DNA from: Glandiceps talaboti
Taxonomy: Eukaryota > Hemichordata > Enteropneusta > Spengelidae
Reading direction: 5' to 3'
DNA length: 64,000 bases
Assembly: GCF_964340395.1 (NCBI RefSeq)
Contig: NC_135566.1
Location: 9,651,001-9,715,000 of the forward strand
The notes under the pieces are model-generated. The model worked only from the letters and a program-made list of their open reading frames with translations, was not told the origin of the DNA and ran no database searches. A program made the position numbers and the translations under genes. The first letter of the stretch is position 1, and each line of letters begins with the position of its first letter. Below, one piece after another: positions 21,280-34,411 of the stretch.

Positions 21280-22688
21280 CTGAAATAAAGATATAAAAAT
21301 AATAAGTTATTTGTCAAAAAAAAAAAATCAGGAAAAATTATAATGTCAGATGGTGAAAAACACCATATTGACAGACACTGTAACTGAGGTCAAGGGTCAA
21401 ATATGTAAATGCTTCCCTTGATGCCACTGTGAACTAAATGTCGTAACTTTTCCAACTTTACATATATCATCTCATATCATTTAAAGAGGGGAACAAACAT
21501 GATGCCATGTTTCTCTTTCATATGATAAGGACACTCAGAAGTGTCAGTTCTACCATGGAAGTATACTTCCATGGTTCTACCAACCTTAAATTATGTTGTC
21601 TATGAAACTTTGCTAGAGTTCTGAATGCATATACCCAAAGTGTAAAACAGTAGTCATGAATATTCAGTGTGCAACTTGGATTCATTTTTTCTGCTGATTC
21701 CCACGATGCAATAGCCCATAGCAAAGACACCCTTATAAGGGCACAAAATCAATTTGTTGTTTTTCTGAAATAACAAGTAATTTGTAGGTGATGTAAAATC
21801 ATGGAAAGACTCTCCAGAACCGATAGTTTATGAAAATGACTTCATTTCTTGGAGTGGCATTCCCCTTTAATGTCACACTTCACTTACATATAGTGATGAG
21901 CCAGCCACTAGTATAGCATCACATTCATCCACCTTCTTGAAGACAAAGTTGACAATTGGACGTGGGACGTTATCACCAAAAAAGACCACATCAGGCTTCA
22001 GGATGCCACCACATTTTATACACTCAGGAACTTGAAAACATTCAATGTCTTCATCTGGTATCAACACATCACTATCAGGTGCAATTTGTGGTGCATCCAC
22101 TTCAAAAGTTGGGTTCATATGCCGGATACGGGTTTGTAGTTCACCTCTAGGTGAAATAGTATGGCAGTTCAAACAAACAACGCGACGTGAACATCCATGA
22201 AGTTCTGTGAGATTCCTAGTACCTGCCTCGATATGCAGGTTATCAACATTTTGAGTAATAAGCCAGTGAACTTTGCCCTTCTTCTCCCACTCAGCCAGTG
22301 TATGATGCGAAATGTTAGGTTCAAAAGAACTAAAACGTGGATATCCTATATAATTCCTGGCCCAATATTTTTTACGTCGTTCTTGTGAGCTCAGAAATTC
22401 TGAATACTGGATGGGTCTGCTGTTAGACCTTGCATAGAGACCAACGCCTTCAGAACGATAGTCGGGTATCCCCGATTCGGTTGAAATTCCAGCTCCAGTC
22501 AAAACTAACAATTTTTTTGACTCACTCACAAATTTTTGGAGTCGTATGATCTGAAAAGGTTCCACTGGTTGGCTGTCTGGTACAAACACTTGTGTCTTTA
22601 CAGAGACATTGCTAAATTTCCATAGTGGATGTTTTATACGACAAATTGATAACTGTATTTTCCGAGCTGTTGCTAACGTGAGTGCCAT
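21127..22688 (-). CDS. SIRT4: SIRT4, mitochondrial sirtuin
   Basis: NAD+-dependent mitochondrial sirtuin (ADP-ribosyl, lipoamidase and deacylase activities are reported for the mammalian protein). Two exons on the minus strand, 22688-21888 and 21279-21127, join at SSLY/VYSG across a gtaagt donor and a tttcag acceptor to give 317 residues (human SIRT4 is 314). Visible motifs are GAGISTESGIPDYRS (NAD-binding), TQNVDNLH, the catalytic His in ELHG, zinc pairs CLNC and CIKC, LKPDVVFFGD, GSSLYVYSGYRF and INIGKTRADHLA. The Met start is followed by a basic, amphipathic-looking leader (MALTLATARKIQLSICRIKH) suiting mitochondrial import. No disabling change was seen. It is tail-to-tail with the phosphatase and head-to-head with the lectin cluster. 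Confidence 0.96.
21280..21887 (-). other. SIRT4 intron with repeat family C copy 2
   Basis: Contains repeat family C copy 2 (21806-21882), which ends only about 5 bases from the splice donor. A perfect 22-base palindrome centred at about 21565 (ccatggaagta/tacttccatgg) lies in it too. No coding evidence. Confidence 0.75.
21806..21882 (+). repeat. Interspersed repeat family C, copy 2
   Basis: Same orientation as 11514-11592; abuts the SIRT4 exon 1 donor. Confidence 0.6.
21888..22688 (-). CDS. SIRT4: SIRT4 exon 1
   Basis: 267 codons from ATG to the donor after GSSLY. It carries the leader, Rossmann NAD site, catalytic His and all four zinc cysteines. Open frames on the opposite strand here are shadows. 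Confidence 0.96.
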
Positions 22689-23210
22689 GATTCTTTAGAA
22701 AACGCAACACAATTTTACAAGATAAAGTGTACACAAAGATTATAGTCTATTACACAAGGAATGAATGTACTGATGTGCAGCTTTCAAGTTACAGTACTTA
22801 GTGACTTCGGTTCGTACACTTCATCCAATATCATGACAATGAAGATGTCTCATGGGATATGCATAACATTGTACAAACTTGCCCTTCCAGTTCCACTGTT
22901 CAGTTCAATGGTCTATGCAGGCTATGGTATGGGCGTGGGTCAGTTTCTGCTCACTGTCGTTTATGGCTTTACAGCGATGCCACATAAACTCTACTGATAT
23001 AGCAACATCGACTGTCGATAATTGTATCAATATTATACTGAAGTGGAAGCTCGCTGCAACTTATGGACATGGATGCCAAGTCAAGTCATCTACATATTAT
23101 ATAAACTCCAAGGACCAATGACCGACCCTTGACCTCACCCAACTTCCAAAACGTTGAGGGCGCAACATGTCAAAATCTGGGCCAATTTCTTCGGCCTGGG
23201 ATGTTGGGGG

Positions 23211-23415
23211 CACAGGGGCGTGTATTATTGCTTAGATTTCCGTTTTCTTAGGAAAATATCATACGAATCTTGCTGCTACAAATGTATCGATCTATAGTAC
23301 TACGTATACTATAAATCTTTCCCTATACAGGTAGGAATATATATTCAAAAGGTTGTTATATTTAGTCTGTAGACCTGGAAAACTAACAATCTATGCAATA
23401 TTACACGCCCCTGTG
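23211..23415 (-). mobile_element. MITE family M, copy 1 (205 bp, 8-bp TSD)
   Basis: Begins cacaggggcgtgta and ends tacacgcccctgtg, flanked on both sides by gttggggg (23203-23210 and 23416-23423). The interior is non-coding and is the reverse complement of copy 2. An 8-bp duplication fits the hAT superfamily (P and Merlin elements also give 8). Confidence 0.9.
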
Positions 23416-23451
23416 GTTGGGGGTCCGGGTGCAGTGGTCGGTGGATTGATA

Positions 23452-23680
23452 CACAGGGGCGTGTAATATTTCATAGATTGTTGTTTTCCAGGTCTACAGA
23501 CTAAATATAACAACCTTTTGATTAATATATATTCCTACATGTAAAGGGAAGAGATATATTTCTTAGTAGTATAGAGATTGATACATTTATAGCAGCAAGA
23601 TTCGTACGATATTTTCCTAAGAAAACGGCATTCTAAGCAATAAGAAAACAACAATCTATGAAATATTACACGCCCCTGTG
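23452..23680 (+). mobile_element. MITE family M, copy 2 (229 bp, 8-bp TSD, remodelled right end)
   Basis: Flanked by gattgata (23444-23451 and 23681-23688). It has the same TIR as copy 1. Its right end repeats the left subterminal sequence in inverted form, so the perfect inverted repeat is about 37 bp instead of ~13. Confidence 0.9.
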
Positions 23681-24120
23681 GATTGATAGGGGGTCACCCT
23701 GTTTTTGAAATTGTCAGGGGGGGGTGAAACTTTTGGATTGTGATAGAAGAAAAATCCATGTATAGTACCTATCACACTAGTTACAGAGCAAGTCAGGTAA
23801 AATACTCGGCTTTTTCACAATCGAAGCTTATACAGTATTGCACTTTGAGGCAAAAGTTGAAAGTTCCGTAATGATAATCTTCATAGATAGTTTATAAAAG
23901 AAGTAAATCTAAACTGCTCTACTCCACAGTATGAAGAGATTAATACGCACTGTATGCTTTCTATTTCGGACACTACATGTTTTCGACACTACAAATGACC
24001 ACATCTCATTAGATTACAGTTTCTATTATACATAGTAGGTAAGAACACCTGAAGTTCTCTGACATATAAATGACTTTATATTCTGCAATAGTATTTGCTT
24101 GGTTCATATTAGCATGCAGA

Positions 24121-24300
24121 GCTAGAAATCGGTGAAGGTACGTCAGAACTCCCAACCACTATGAAATAGGGGCACTACCAACAGTGTCGGGAGCGAGATT
24201 AACATCGCCACTGCATCACATTATCCCAAATGCCTTTACCACACTATTCAACCGTCACTCCTGTGAGATCAACTCCTCTCCGACACCACAACTAACAAAT
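24121..24300 (+). repeat. SINE body fragment, copy of 33860-34050
   Basis: Ordered matches with the 3' part of the SINE at 33609: gaactcccaac/gaacccccaag, caacatcttcactcc or variant, acattatccc, gccacactgtt or variant, and ctgctcctctcc or variant. The tRNA-like head is missing. Confidence 0.65.
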
Positions 24301-24564
24301 TGCATGGTTGGATATTGAGTAAAAGTATTTAAATCAATAGAAAAAATGTGTAATGTAGGTTTTTAAACAAGTCTATTTTATCCCTGAATCATTGTACCGA
24401 TTTTAGACATCCGATTTTCCAGGAAATGAAGTCAATACAATTGATTTCCTTAATAAAAATGGTTACAAATGAACATACAATTACAAATACCAAACAGTCA
24501 AGTAGAATGGGTGTGAAATCGATAAATTTTAATATTCAAACACTTTATGATTTTCTCAATATTT

Positions 24565-24571
24565 CTTTATT

Positions 24572-24607
<36 letters not shown>

Positions 24608-24620
24608 TATTTATTTATTT

Positions 24621-24659
<39 letters not shown>

Positions 24660-24670
24660 GCCTGCCTGCC

Positions 24671-24734
<64 letters not shown>

Positions 24735-24735
24735 A
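24565..24735. repeat. (CTTT)n-(ATTT)n-(TCTG)n compound microsatellite
   Basis: A CTTT run, then short ATTT, then a long TCTG run with a TGCC interruption near 24660. Confidence 0.95.
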
Positions 24736-25203
24736 ATCAAGTTTATCATGTTTACATATAGATAAAACAGTGTACCCTTATGAATATTATACTATATTAC
24801 AACGACTTAAATTTCATAGATTCGTGTAACAGAGGTGTATTTTCAAAATTTCATTGTAAAATCCAATTCGCTTCTTATTTCGTGAACTACAAAGAAAGAA
24901 TACGAATTCAATAGACTATGGTCAATTTCTAACTATTCTGCTGGCAACATCTAGCTAAATGAAAATCCTCTTTTTATTAAATCCTACTCTCATGTTTAAA
25001 TTAGTTGTTTGATGCGCAAATCAAGCATTTTTGATTATTGCTAACTAATATAGATGTAAATGTATCAACGAGTGGTAATCCTCATGTGTTGTGCTACCCA
25101 GGTTAATATCCAGTGTTTCCACATAAAGGCCTTCGTCTTTATATCAGTCTCGGTTGCTATGCCAAATAAAATAAGATTGAAAAAAATTCTCTTTGTGCCT
25201 ACC

Positions 25204-25207
25204 TGTC

Positions 25208-25262
<55 letters not shown>

Positions 25263-25299
25263 CCCTCCCTTCTTCATTCTCTCCCTCCCTCTCTCTCAA

Positions 25300-25347
<48 letters not shown>

Positions 25348-25424
25348 CCTCTATGTCTGTCTGCCGTCTGTTTGTTTGTTTGTTTGTCTGTCTGTCTATA
25401 TGTCTGTATGTATGTATGTATGTA

Positions 25425-25472
<48 letters not shown>
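25204..25472. repeat. Compound (TCTG)n/(CT)n microsatellite
   Basis: Two TCTG runs, TTTG and TATG patches and a terminal CT run. Overlapping open frames of up to 145 codons here are artefacts. Confidence 0.95.
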
Positions 25473-25476
<4 letters not shown>

Positions 25477-26228
25477 GTAAACTTTCTGGGATTCTGATAA
25501 GCTTGATCATGGGTCTATCGCACACCAATCTGAATAAAATTCAGATGTCACAGCGGAGAACACGGCTCTCAATGTCTGCATTTGCCTCTATCTCCTTCGT
25601 TTATTGTCGTTTATTGTCGTTTGTTTTCGGCTTTTTTTGTTTCTGGAGTGATCGCCGCCTTTGCACACTCCTTGACAAATGAAATCGACAACAAACGCTA
25701 CAACTGTAATCGAAGGAAATGTAGATAAATAAAGAAATCGATCCTTATTCACCAGATTTTAATCAGATTGGCGTGCTATCTGTCCACGATCAATCTTATC
25801 GGAATCCTAGAAAGTTTACAATTTCTTTACAAAGGTATTTTTTTTATCTCATTTTACTCCGTTATTATGTGTACTTAGGTAACAGAACATTAGTATTGAA
25901 TTGTGTATTTGCCATTTGCATCATTGATTCTATTTACAGACCGACATATATCTTTGGAGTCATTCTGTCACAATTTTAACGATAAACAAAGCAGACTTTT
26001 GCAGTTTTGTATTTCTGGGGATAAACTATTATTACTGCTTAAAAGATCTCAGTTAGACGGTTACGGTAGTGGTTGAAATCTCCATTATTGACCACAACGA
26101 CTGGGAGAAAATCAGAGAAAAATAAGTTGAATATAAGTACGAATCAAAACTGAACATTCAAGCGAAAATAATATACGAAAAATAATAATGCTACAATCCC
26201 GCTTTGAAACTATAAAAGGAGAATGCAA

Positions 26229-26355
26229 ATTTGATAGACACACGTACGTACGTACGCACGCATGCATGCACATGTATACACACACATACATACATACATA
26301 CATACATACATACATACATACATACATACATACATACATACATACATACATACAT

Positions 26356-26389
<34 letters not shown>

Positions 26390-26495
26390 GTACGTACGTA
26401 CGTACGTACGTACGTACGTACATACATACATACATACATACATACATACATACATACATACATACATACATACATACATACATACATACATACAT

Positions 26496-26529
<34 letters not shown>

Positions 26530-26545
26530 CTGTCTGTCTGTCTGT
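26229..26545. repeat. Compound TACA/ACGT/TG microsatellite
   Basis: Order: ACGT and ATGC patches, (TACA)n, (CA)n, (CGTA)n, (TACA)n, (GT)n, (CTGT)n. The CGTA block is self-complementary, and the flanking runs give long open frames on both strands. Confidence 0.95.
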
Positions 26546-27830
26546 CATGTCTCAGTACAGTAGTTTATTGGGTATGCATATTATGCTTGTGTTTATGATT
26601 ATGTATGACAAAACATTGATATCAGTATGTTAATGTACAATTGACAAAAAGAATGTCTGACACAGAAAGTGGTCATAAATAGATTGCTCTTCAAACTGCA
26701 GAAGACGCCGACAAATGTTTTTCCCAAATGAATTTCCCATATCAATCACTGTCGTGTACTTACATGACCACTATTCATAATTGTGCTACAATTACCCTAT
26801 TACCCATAATGCATTGTGGTTCTTGTTACTGATGCTGTAATCAGCAGCTAAGAAGTTAGTTTTCAAATACAAATATTGTCTTGGCATATATGTGGAAAAA
26901 TAATTGTCTAGCGTTTAGTTATATAGTTTCCATGGCGGTTACCATGGTAAACATTATCGTTTCCACATATACCACTAGTTTTGCAGTAGTCAGAATAAAA
27001 TTTCGACAACAGTAGCTAAAATTTTGGGCTGAAATATTCTAATTTGTACGCAATTTTATGCGCTCTATTGGAATGACTGACTCCACAACATGCTTTAGTA
27101 TCGCGCTGATCGTTGGGTCACCTAAACCGAAAGTGACGTACACAGCGACTTAACCGCGACCTTTTTTTAATTTATGTATGACTAACACAAGCTATCGACT
27201 GGATTGAGCTGAACAAAAACAATGCCCTATTTTTTCCTCCCCCTCACCCCTCCTTGCAACCCCTTCCTTAGTCATCACTCACGCCTAAATAGCCTAAAGC
27301 CTAACGTCTTTTATTTCTTAGAAAATAGCATATATCATTTTAGATTTTAATCTTTCAAGGTTGTTTTTTTAACAGACTTTTCAATCTATAATGGCGTGCT
27401 GTCCGCAACGTTTCCATGGTAACGCTCGAAATCAGTCGATAGCACTTTTCAAAGCCGAGCCCAGAGAAACCTAATTGCATAGCTTAACAGCTCTGAATTT
27501 TTTTTAAAAAGTTGTGACCAAGTTTATCGACCATAGCAATTGTTCAGTTGTCATCTCTGACGACTTACTATTGGAAATCGTAAAAATTCGATCAAACCCG
27601 AGATAAGCTGAGTACTAAGCGGCTTACTCATTCCATATTTCAGCATTAAAATTCTAAGTAATATCCTATTCAAATTATTCGTTATTGACGTTCTTTATAG
27701 TGTCAATTCCTCCCTTATTTTGCCCCCTTACCATCTGAATCAACGCCTCACCATAATTCCTTTCCGATTGCTTCCCTCCTTGTCACTAACTATTCTTAGG
27801 CGCCCCGCCAAAATGACATTAATGATAGAC

Positions 27831-28232
27831 TACCTGTAGAGTTGAATGACTATCGCTACTGCGCTATTCTGCTATCGTAACTGTAGCCTGCCTGTAGAGT
27901 TGAATGACTGTCGCTACTACACTATTCTGCTATCCTAACTGTAGCCTACCTGTAGACTTGAAGGACTAACTCTACTACACTATTTCAGCTATCCTAACTG
28001 TAGCCTACCTGTAGACTTGAATGACTAACACTACTACACTATTTCAGCTATCCTAACTGTAGCCTACCTGTAGACTTGAATGACTAACTCTACTACACTA
28101 TTTCAGCTATCCTAACTGTAGCCTACCTGTAGAGTTGAATGACTAACTCTACTACACTATTCTGCTATCCTAACTGTAGCCTACCTGTAGAGTTGAACGA
28201 CTATCGCTACTGCACTATTCTGCTATCTTAAC
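27831..28232. repeat. 58-bp minisatellite, about 7 copies
   Basis: Unit starts cctgtagagttgaatgacta; exact 58-base spacing between the first copies. Middle copies share gactt and ttcagc variants, showing sub-families. Confidence 0.9.
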
Positions 28233-28670
28233 TGACAAGGAAGGACAGCGAAATTCAAAATAAAAATGTCAGTTAGATTAACAAATGGAGTGGTAGCGCT
28301 ATTCCTTCGAGTCCACATGTGAGCTACCTTAATCAATTTCTCCTAAATAAATTCAATTATATATTGTCGATTTCACCATTTGTACATTTCCAAGTAAATG
28401 GCTCTCATTGTATAAAGTTATCTCAGAAACTGTGTTTTATTTCAATAACAACAAATTACCAATCACAATTATGATGATTTATTAGTTTCTAACAACAAAA
28501 GATGCAAACCGTCACTGTATGCACAAAAAGAGAATCTTTAAATGTAATGGAATTATTTTGTTCACTAGGCTTCATGTCTTGTTTCTTATCAGTGTTACCA
28601 TGGTTTCCCGAAGCTACATAATTAATTATTGACGAATTCGCCAATGGCGAGTACACTGTTACAAATATCG

Positions 28671-28726
28671 ACAATATTCTAAACGAGGGGATTTTGACGT
28701 GCGTAATTATGTGAGCATTGATTTCC
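28671..28726 (+). promoter_or_regulatory. Promoter block of CTL-1 shared with CTL-2
   Basis: Aligns with 48777-48831 ahead of CTL-2: acaatat, then a TATA-like spot (degenerate here), then ttgacgtgcg versus ttgatgtgcg, aat and attgattt. It sits about 190-245 bases before the ATG. A gttaccatggtttcc motif at about 28594 is matched by gtaaccatggtttcc at about 48703. Confidence 0.45.
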
Positions 28727-28914
28727 GAACCACCGAAAGGCAGATTAAATGTTGTATCTTATTCACAAGTTCTACTTCCCGAGGTTCAACCAGTGAGCTG
28801 TTCGATACGAAGTAACAGGTGTATATTTTGTACTCTTCGGTCGGAGAACAGTTTGGAATGACGGATTCCAAGCGACGCACGTAGGAGCTGAAAATTCAAC
28901 AACTTTAGGAAGTC

Positions 28915-28969
28915 ATGATTCTACAACTTTTGTTCGTTTTAGTGTTTGTTACAACAGGAGTAAAAGCAG
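28915..28969 (+). CDS. CTL-1 exon 1: signal peptide
   Basis: [18 protein letters not shown] followed by a split Gly codon and donor gtacgt. A hydrophobic core without charges and a small-residue end mark a typical secretion signal. Confidence 0.8.
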
Positions 28970-30707
28970 GTACGTCAATTTATATATATTTTACACAAAT
29001 ATTTGTAACTTTCCCGGTGTTCGTTGGCAAGGTAGGTTATCAGATAAACTTAGATCGGAATTGGAAGGTATACGAAAAAAAGACAATCCGTGTTTGAATC
29101 AGCCTTTTTAAATTCCCACAGTCAGGTTCTAAAGTCAGTCAACATGGACTCTTTTGATACGAGATGTAGGAACATTTGTACGGAGTTCGCATTTTGTGTA
29201 TAGTAATAGTTCAGGATGATGAGCACAGACTCAACTACCGTATAGTCCTATCCTATACACAATTAATCACAAATATCCCACACAAAGTTTTTTGTTTTTT
29301 TGTTTTTTTGTTTTTATATTTAATCAATCTTTATTGCTAAGTTACATTCAAGTGTAGAACCAAGAACAGACAGACAATAATCCAGTTGTTTATGGCGTTA
29401 GATTCGTTCCGTGACATGTATTTTTGTGTTTTCCTGTTCCTGCTTATTGAGATTTATCTTATTTCATTTTGTTCTGCTTTTGACATTGTGTACCCATCAG
29501 TTCTTATCCTGTTCTTCGCATTCCACATTTCAATAGCTTTGCCGTTTGATTAGGAGTGTTTGTGAACTATTTTGTATCGCAATTTTGTCTATCTTTTTCA
29601 TATTTTAACTGTAGTTATGTAAACTCAGACCCATGGTCACAAATTTGCTGTAATAAACTATATGTTATTAAAATTATTATTCTATAATCTTAAAGAGCCA
29701 AAATTATCTGAGGTTTAAGTGATGAGTCGATAGTTATGCTGTTTGTTAAATTAGTACGGTATACATAAATATGTACTGAAATAAAAAAAACTTAATTTTT
29801 ACTAATTTTTATAAATGCCAAGTGGAACCCTGCTAATGAATATGAAATATTTTGAGGATTATTTCTGTTTACGCGATTCTTTGACTCCAAACATTTCCTC
29901 TGTTTATTACGTTTTAACATGAAATGACGATAACAGTCTCTACAAATATCATAACGACGGAAGCTAGTTATAAATTGGAACAAATCGTCGTCTGGTTCGA
30001 CAAATATCTTCCTAACATTGCTACATTTTATTATCTGGCTTGATAAATATCTTACTAACATTGCTACATTTTATTATCTGACTTGATAAATATCTTACTA
30101 ACAGTGCTACATTTTGCTATGTAGCTTGACAGATATCTTACTAACATTGCTACATTTTATTATCTGACTTGACAAATATCTTACTATTAAACATTGCTGT
30201 ATTTTATTATCTGACTTGACAAATATCTTACTAACATTGCTACATTTCATTATCTGGCTTGACAAATATCTTACTAACATTGCTACATTTTACTATGTGG
30301 CTTGACAAATATCTTACTAACATTGCTACATTTTACTATGTGGCTTGACAAATATCTTACTAACATTGCTACATTTTACTATGTGACTTGACAAATATCT
30401 TACTATTAAACATTGCTATATTTTATTATCTGACTTGACAAATATCTTACTAACATTGCTACATTTCATTATCTGGCTTGACAAATATCTTACTAACATT
30501 GCAACATTTTATTATCTGACTTGACAAATATCTTACTAAAATTGCACGTTTAATTTACTATAAGTATACACAATGTCAAGGACATCCTTACTACGCAATA
30601 TACTTTTGACAATGCCAAAAGACAATTGTAATGTCACAGACATTATACTAGATTATTTTAATCAAAATGTAACTTTTTTACCATCTATAATAAGTCTTAA
30701 ACCACAC

Positions 30708-30760
<53 letters not shown>

Positions 30761-32780
30761 TACATACATACATACATACATACATACATACATACATACA
30801 TACATACATACATACATACATACATACATACATACATACATACATACATACATACACACACACAGACCCCCTCCCCTAGTATCATCGCCTATGGCAGTTG
30901 CCATAAATGTGGTCCCTTTCATGTTTGTTTTTTCTGTGTTGATTTTCAGGATGCAGCACCGGTGACTATGGATATAGTGGTCGATGTTTCTCGTTTGTGG
31001 AAAGCACCGTTACGTGGAATACCGCTGAGTCAGCTTGTAACGCCATGTTTTCTGGAAACCTCGTATTCATATCATCGACCGTGGAACAGAACATTGTTGA
31101 AAGTCTAATCTTCAATAATTCGTATTCTGGAAATGTTTGGTGTGGATTACATTATGAAACGTCGCTATATAGTTCTTACTCTTACTGGTCTTGGGATGGT
31201 ATTTGGGTATCAACTTACGACTTGACGACCAGTTATGGAAATTTCCTGGACGGCCAGCCTGACAGTGAAGGGTGCGTAGCTTTAATGCAAAGTGATGCTT
31301 ACAAGTGGGACGACCGTGCTTGTGATGTAGAAAACTTTGTATATATCTGCGAGTATTCTGATTTGCCGGGTGAGTTCAGTGCTGTACCTCAAGTTATCCT
31401 TGTATAGTTTTGAGGTCAAATTTACGATGACAACCATGTTTGATGTTGTATGACGATCTATGATATTTTTCACCAATGCCACAGTGTCGTCACGGTTTAA
31501 GAGGAACGAATCCGTGACAGATTGCGTCCACAGGGGTGTGCGCAATTTGTCACGGACTGGAACGCCTGCCAAGGAGATTTTAATAAAATTTGGGTTCTGG
31601 AGAGTTATTTCACAATTTCACATCACATAAGTTTTGCACGATTGACAAAAAAAACATCAAATTGGAACTCCGTTTCAGAGTGTCCTCACAGTTGTTCCTC
31701 TTAGACTTAGCAGACGTACACATGTATTAGATGCACACTGAATATTCATGACTCATAAGTGCCTGTTATAAATTCAATATGGAAAATTTAAAAACAAAAT
31801 GCCGATATATTCTTGAAAACAAGACGGTGAACCCAACATTTTCGGGATCAAGAACATGTTTTAATGTAGCAAACCTTTGTGACAGATTTTAATAAAATAT
31901 TGATTTGCAGAGAAATTTGTCACATTAACCATACTTTCAAATTATTTATGGCTTTATTAAAAGTCCATTATGGGTCGGTTCTAAATTTGTCACCTGAGTG
32001 TATAAGTAATTGAATTACTTTTGGTAAATTTGCACTTTATCAATTTTGACGACCCATCAATCATTTCTCTTACAATATAATGTGGTAAAGACAACATGAA
32101 TCCATACGGGACCCGTTCCATGTAGTTAATATAATTACTTTTACTGACAAAAGATTAGGAATACTGTCACCTTTATCTTCTAATATCTCTACTTACAATA
32201 AATGTCTAGGCGTTTCACTCATGGGGCACGATGGTTTTTTAAAACCCTAAACTGACAATAAAGGCGCCATGTCCCCATGAGTGAAATGTCAAGGCGGCTT
32301 CAATTTTCGCTGTAGAGCCCGTGTATGTTGAATTTCCCTGTAGACATGAACGTTTAGTGACTAGTGTGTGCGGTGTTGTATATAGTGACGCGAAATGTAA
32401 CATGCTGGCATAAAAGTGACTACGTTTACAGCAGAACCAGGGTTGCTATGGCGTTTCACTGATGGGATATGACATGTTTTACAAGTTAACTTTGGATCTC
32501 TTGGTGATTTTTGTAATTACCCTAGCAGATGTGGCAAATTAACCTTCAATACTAGAACATAAATAATCATTAGCTCGAGAAACTGCAAAACACAAGTTTG
32601 ACACAAACAAACATTTCCTAGTGTTTATTGGAAAAAGAGACATCTTTGATGGTGTTGAGTAGAACGATTTAATTTTATGGCTAGGTAATGATATTTTGAA
32701 CTTGATACTTTTAGTATGTTCGACAACAACTACGATGACAACAACAACAACAGCAATAACAATAATAATAACAACGACGA

Positions 32781-32811
<31 letters not shown>

Positions 32812-34352
32812 AACGACAACGACAAATAAATTTGGTTGGCTTTTGTGCATACATTATCTCTTCAATGTGAAAAATACTGTCTGTCTTGGTATCCTTCCTC
32901 AGAGTTTTATTCTCTAATATAGCTGCGTATAAAACCTATTTATCTAGTGTCTTCTTTTCAGTACCTCATATATTCATTGTTACTTTCATTTCCCAGAATG
33001 TGATGCCGATGACTATGATTATGGAGGTCATTGTTACTTTTTCGTTCAAGACAGCGTGACGTGGGCTGCCGCTAAAGCTGTCTGTGGTACACAGTCTTCT
33101 GGAAAACTGGTACATATATCATCGTCCGAGGAACAAACCTTTATTGAAGATACACTCAGTAATCTTTCATATTCTGGTGAATTTTGGTGCGGATTGAATT
33201 ATGCGACGGGGGGTTCAGGTTGGGGTGGTACTTCGTCTGGCTGGTATTGGGATGGTAGTTGGACTAGCTATGACATGACGACTGATTATGCAAATTTCAG
33301 GGCCAGCCAACCTGACATTGATGGGTGTGTAGCTGTAATGCAAAGTGCGGCCTATAAGTGGGATGACCATGATTGCGATGCGTCATACCATGGCTATATC
33401 TGTGAATACACCCCATCGGGTAAGTAAACACAAGTTGAATATCTCAAAACTTTACTTCAAAAACCTAAATGTCTTGATAGTAACTCTGGTCCATGCATCT
33501 CCCTAATACACCCATGTAGGGACTATCTCAAACAGATGACCATCCCTCAATTCCCTTTCTCTAAAATATGACTCTCCTCTGTTCAATTATTTAAATGAAA
33601 AGGCGTGTTTAGCCCCGTGGCGTAGTTGTTAGAGCTCACGATTAGTAATCATGAGGATTGTCTTTTAATAAAAAAAAATTTTAAAAAAAGGAATCAGGAG
33701 GTCTTTGGTTCGAATCCCACAAGATTTTTTCTGTGGTAAGAACCCACCACATTGAATGCATTGATTGTTTTTAAAGGCATTTATTGTTTCCCACCATTAC
33801 CACCACCACAGTGAGTTTGTGTTTGTATTAAATCAATGCCTGTGTTTGGATATCATTGGATGAGCTGAAGGCCAGAACCCCCAAGAACTAGATGGGCACA
33901 CAACTGACAACATCAGGACGGAGGTCAACATCTTCACTCCACAACATTATCCCCAATATCTTGCCACACTGTTCCCCCTATTACTATTACGAGACCTGCT
34001 CCTCTCCTCACATCACATCACATCACATCACATCACATCACAGCTAACAGTTAATCACTGCATTTCACTGATATGTTATGATATTATCATAATAATAACA
34101 CCAATTCGACTGCTCTTTTAAATCGACCACCCACATAGTCTTAGAAATGCTTTTTATTTATCATTTTTCTAATCCTTGCATTTCGACCACAACAAAATCA
34201 ATGTATTTTTTTCTTATTTTGGTATAACCATCGATCGGGGATAAAATAAAATAATAATCCATTTTTATTTTTATTGTTATTTATTTATTTATGTTTCTCC
34301 CGCAAAAGGTTCGTCAACGGCAACTGCAGGTATGTAACATCATGGGTAGACC

Positions 34353-34411
<59 letters not shown>

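Larger units (their letters stand above)
22689..28914. other. Gene-free region between head-to-head SIRT4 and CTL-1
   Basis: Presumably holds the 5' UTR and promoter of SIRT4 at the left and of CTL-1 at the right. Between them are two opposed MITEs (23211-23680), a SINE fragment (24121-24300), long microsatellites (24565-24735, 25204-25472, 26229-26545) and a 58-bp minisatellite (27831-28232). Short frames at 22761-23121 and 25773-25979 lack any motif. Confidence 0.7.
28970..30949 (+). other. CTL-1 intron 1
   Basis: Non-coding. Contains the 43-bp minisatellite (29990-30545) and a (CA)n(CATA)n microsatellite just before the CTLD1 exon. A poly(T)-rich stretch near 29289-29318 could be the tail of a minus-strand retroelement. 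Confidence 0.75.

Noticed and set aside
22761-23121. Two overlapping plus-strand frames upstream of SIRT4
   Set aside because: No domain, no splice sites and promoter-side location; probably chance frames.
25060-25682. Overlapping Cys/Leu/Ser-rich frames
   Set aside because: TCTG and CT microsatellite artefacts.
26112-26633. Six overlapping long open frames on both strands (HTYIHTY, MYVCMYV types)
   Set aside because: They are translations of the TACA/CGTA/GT microsatellite; any frame without stops in a tetranucleotide run stays open.
29990-30545. Regular repeats resembling a CRISPR array
   Set aside because: Units are contiguous with no unique spacers, and the genome is eukaryotic; it is a minisatellite.
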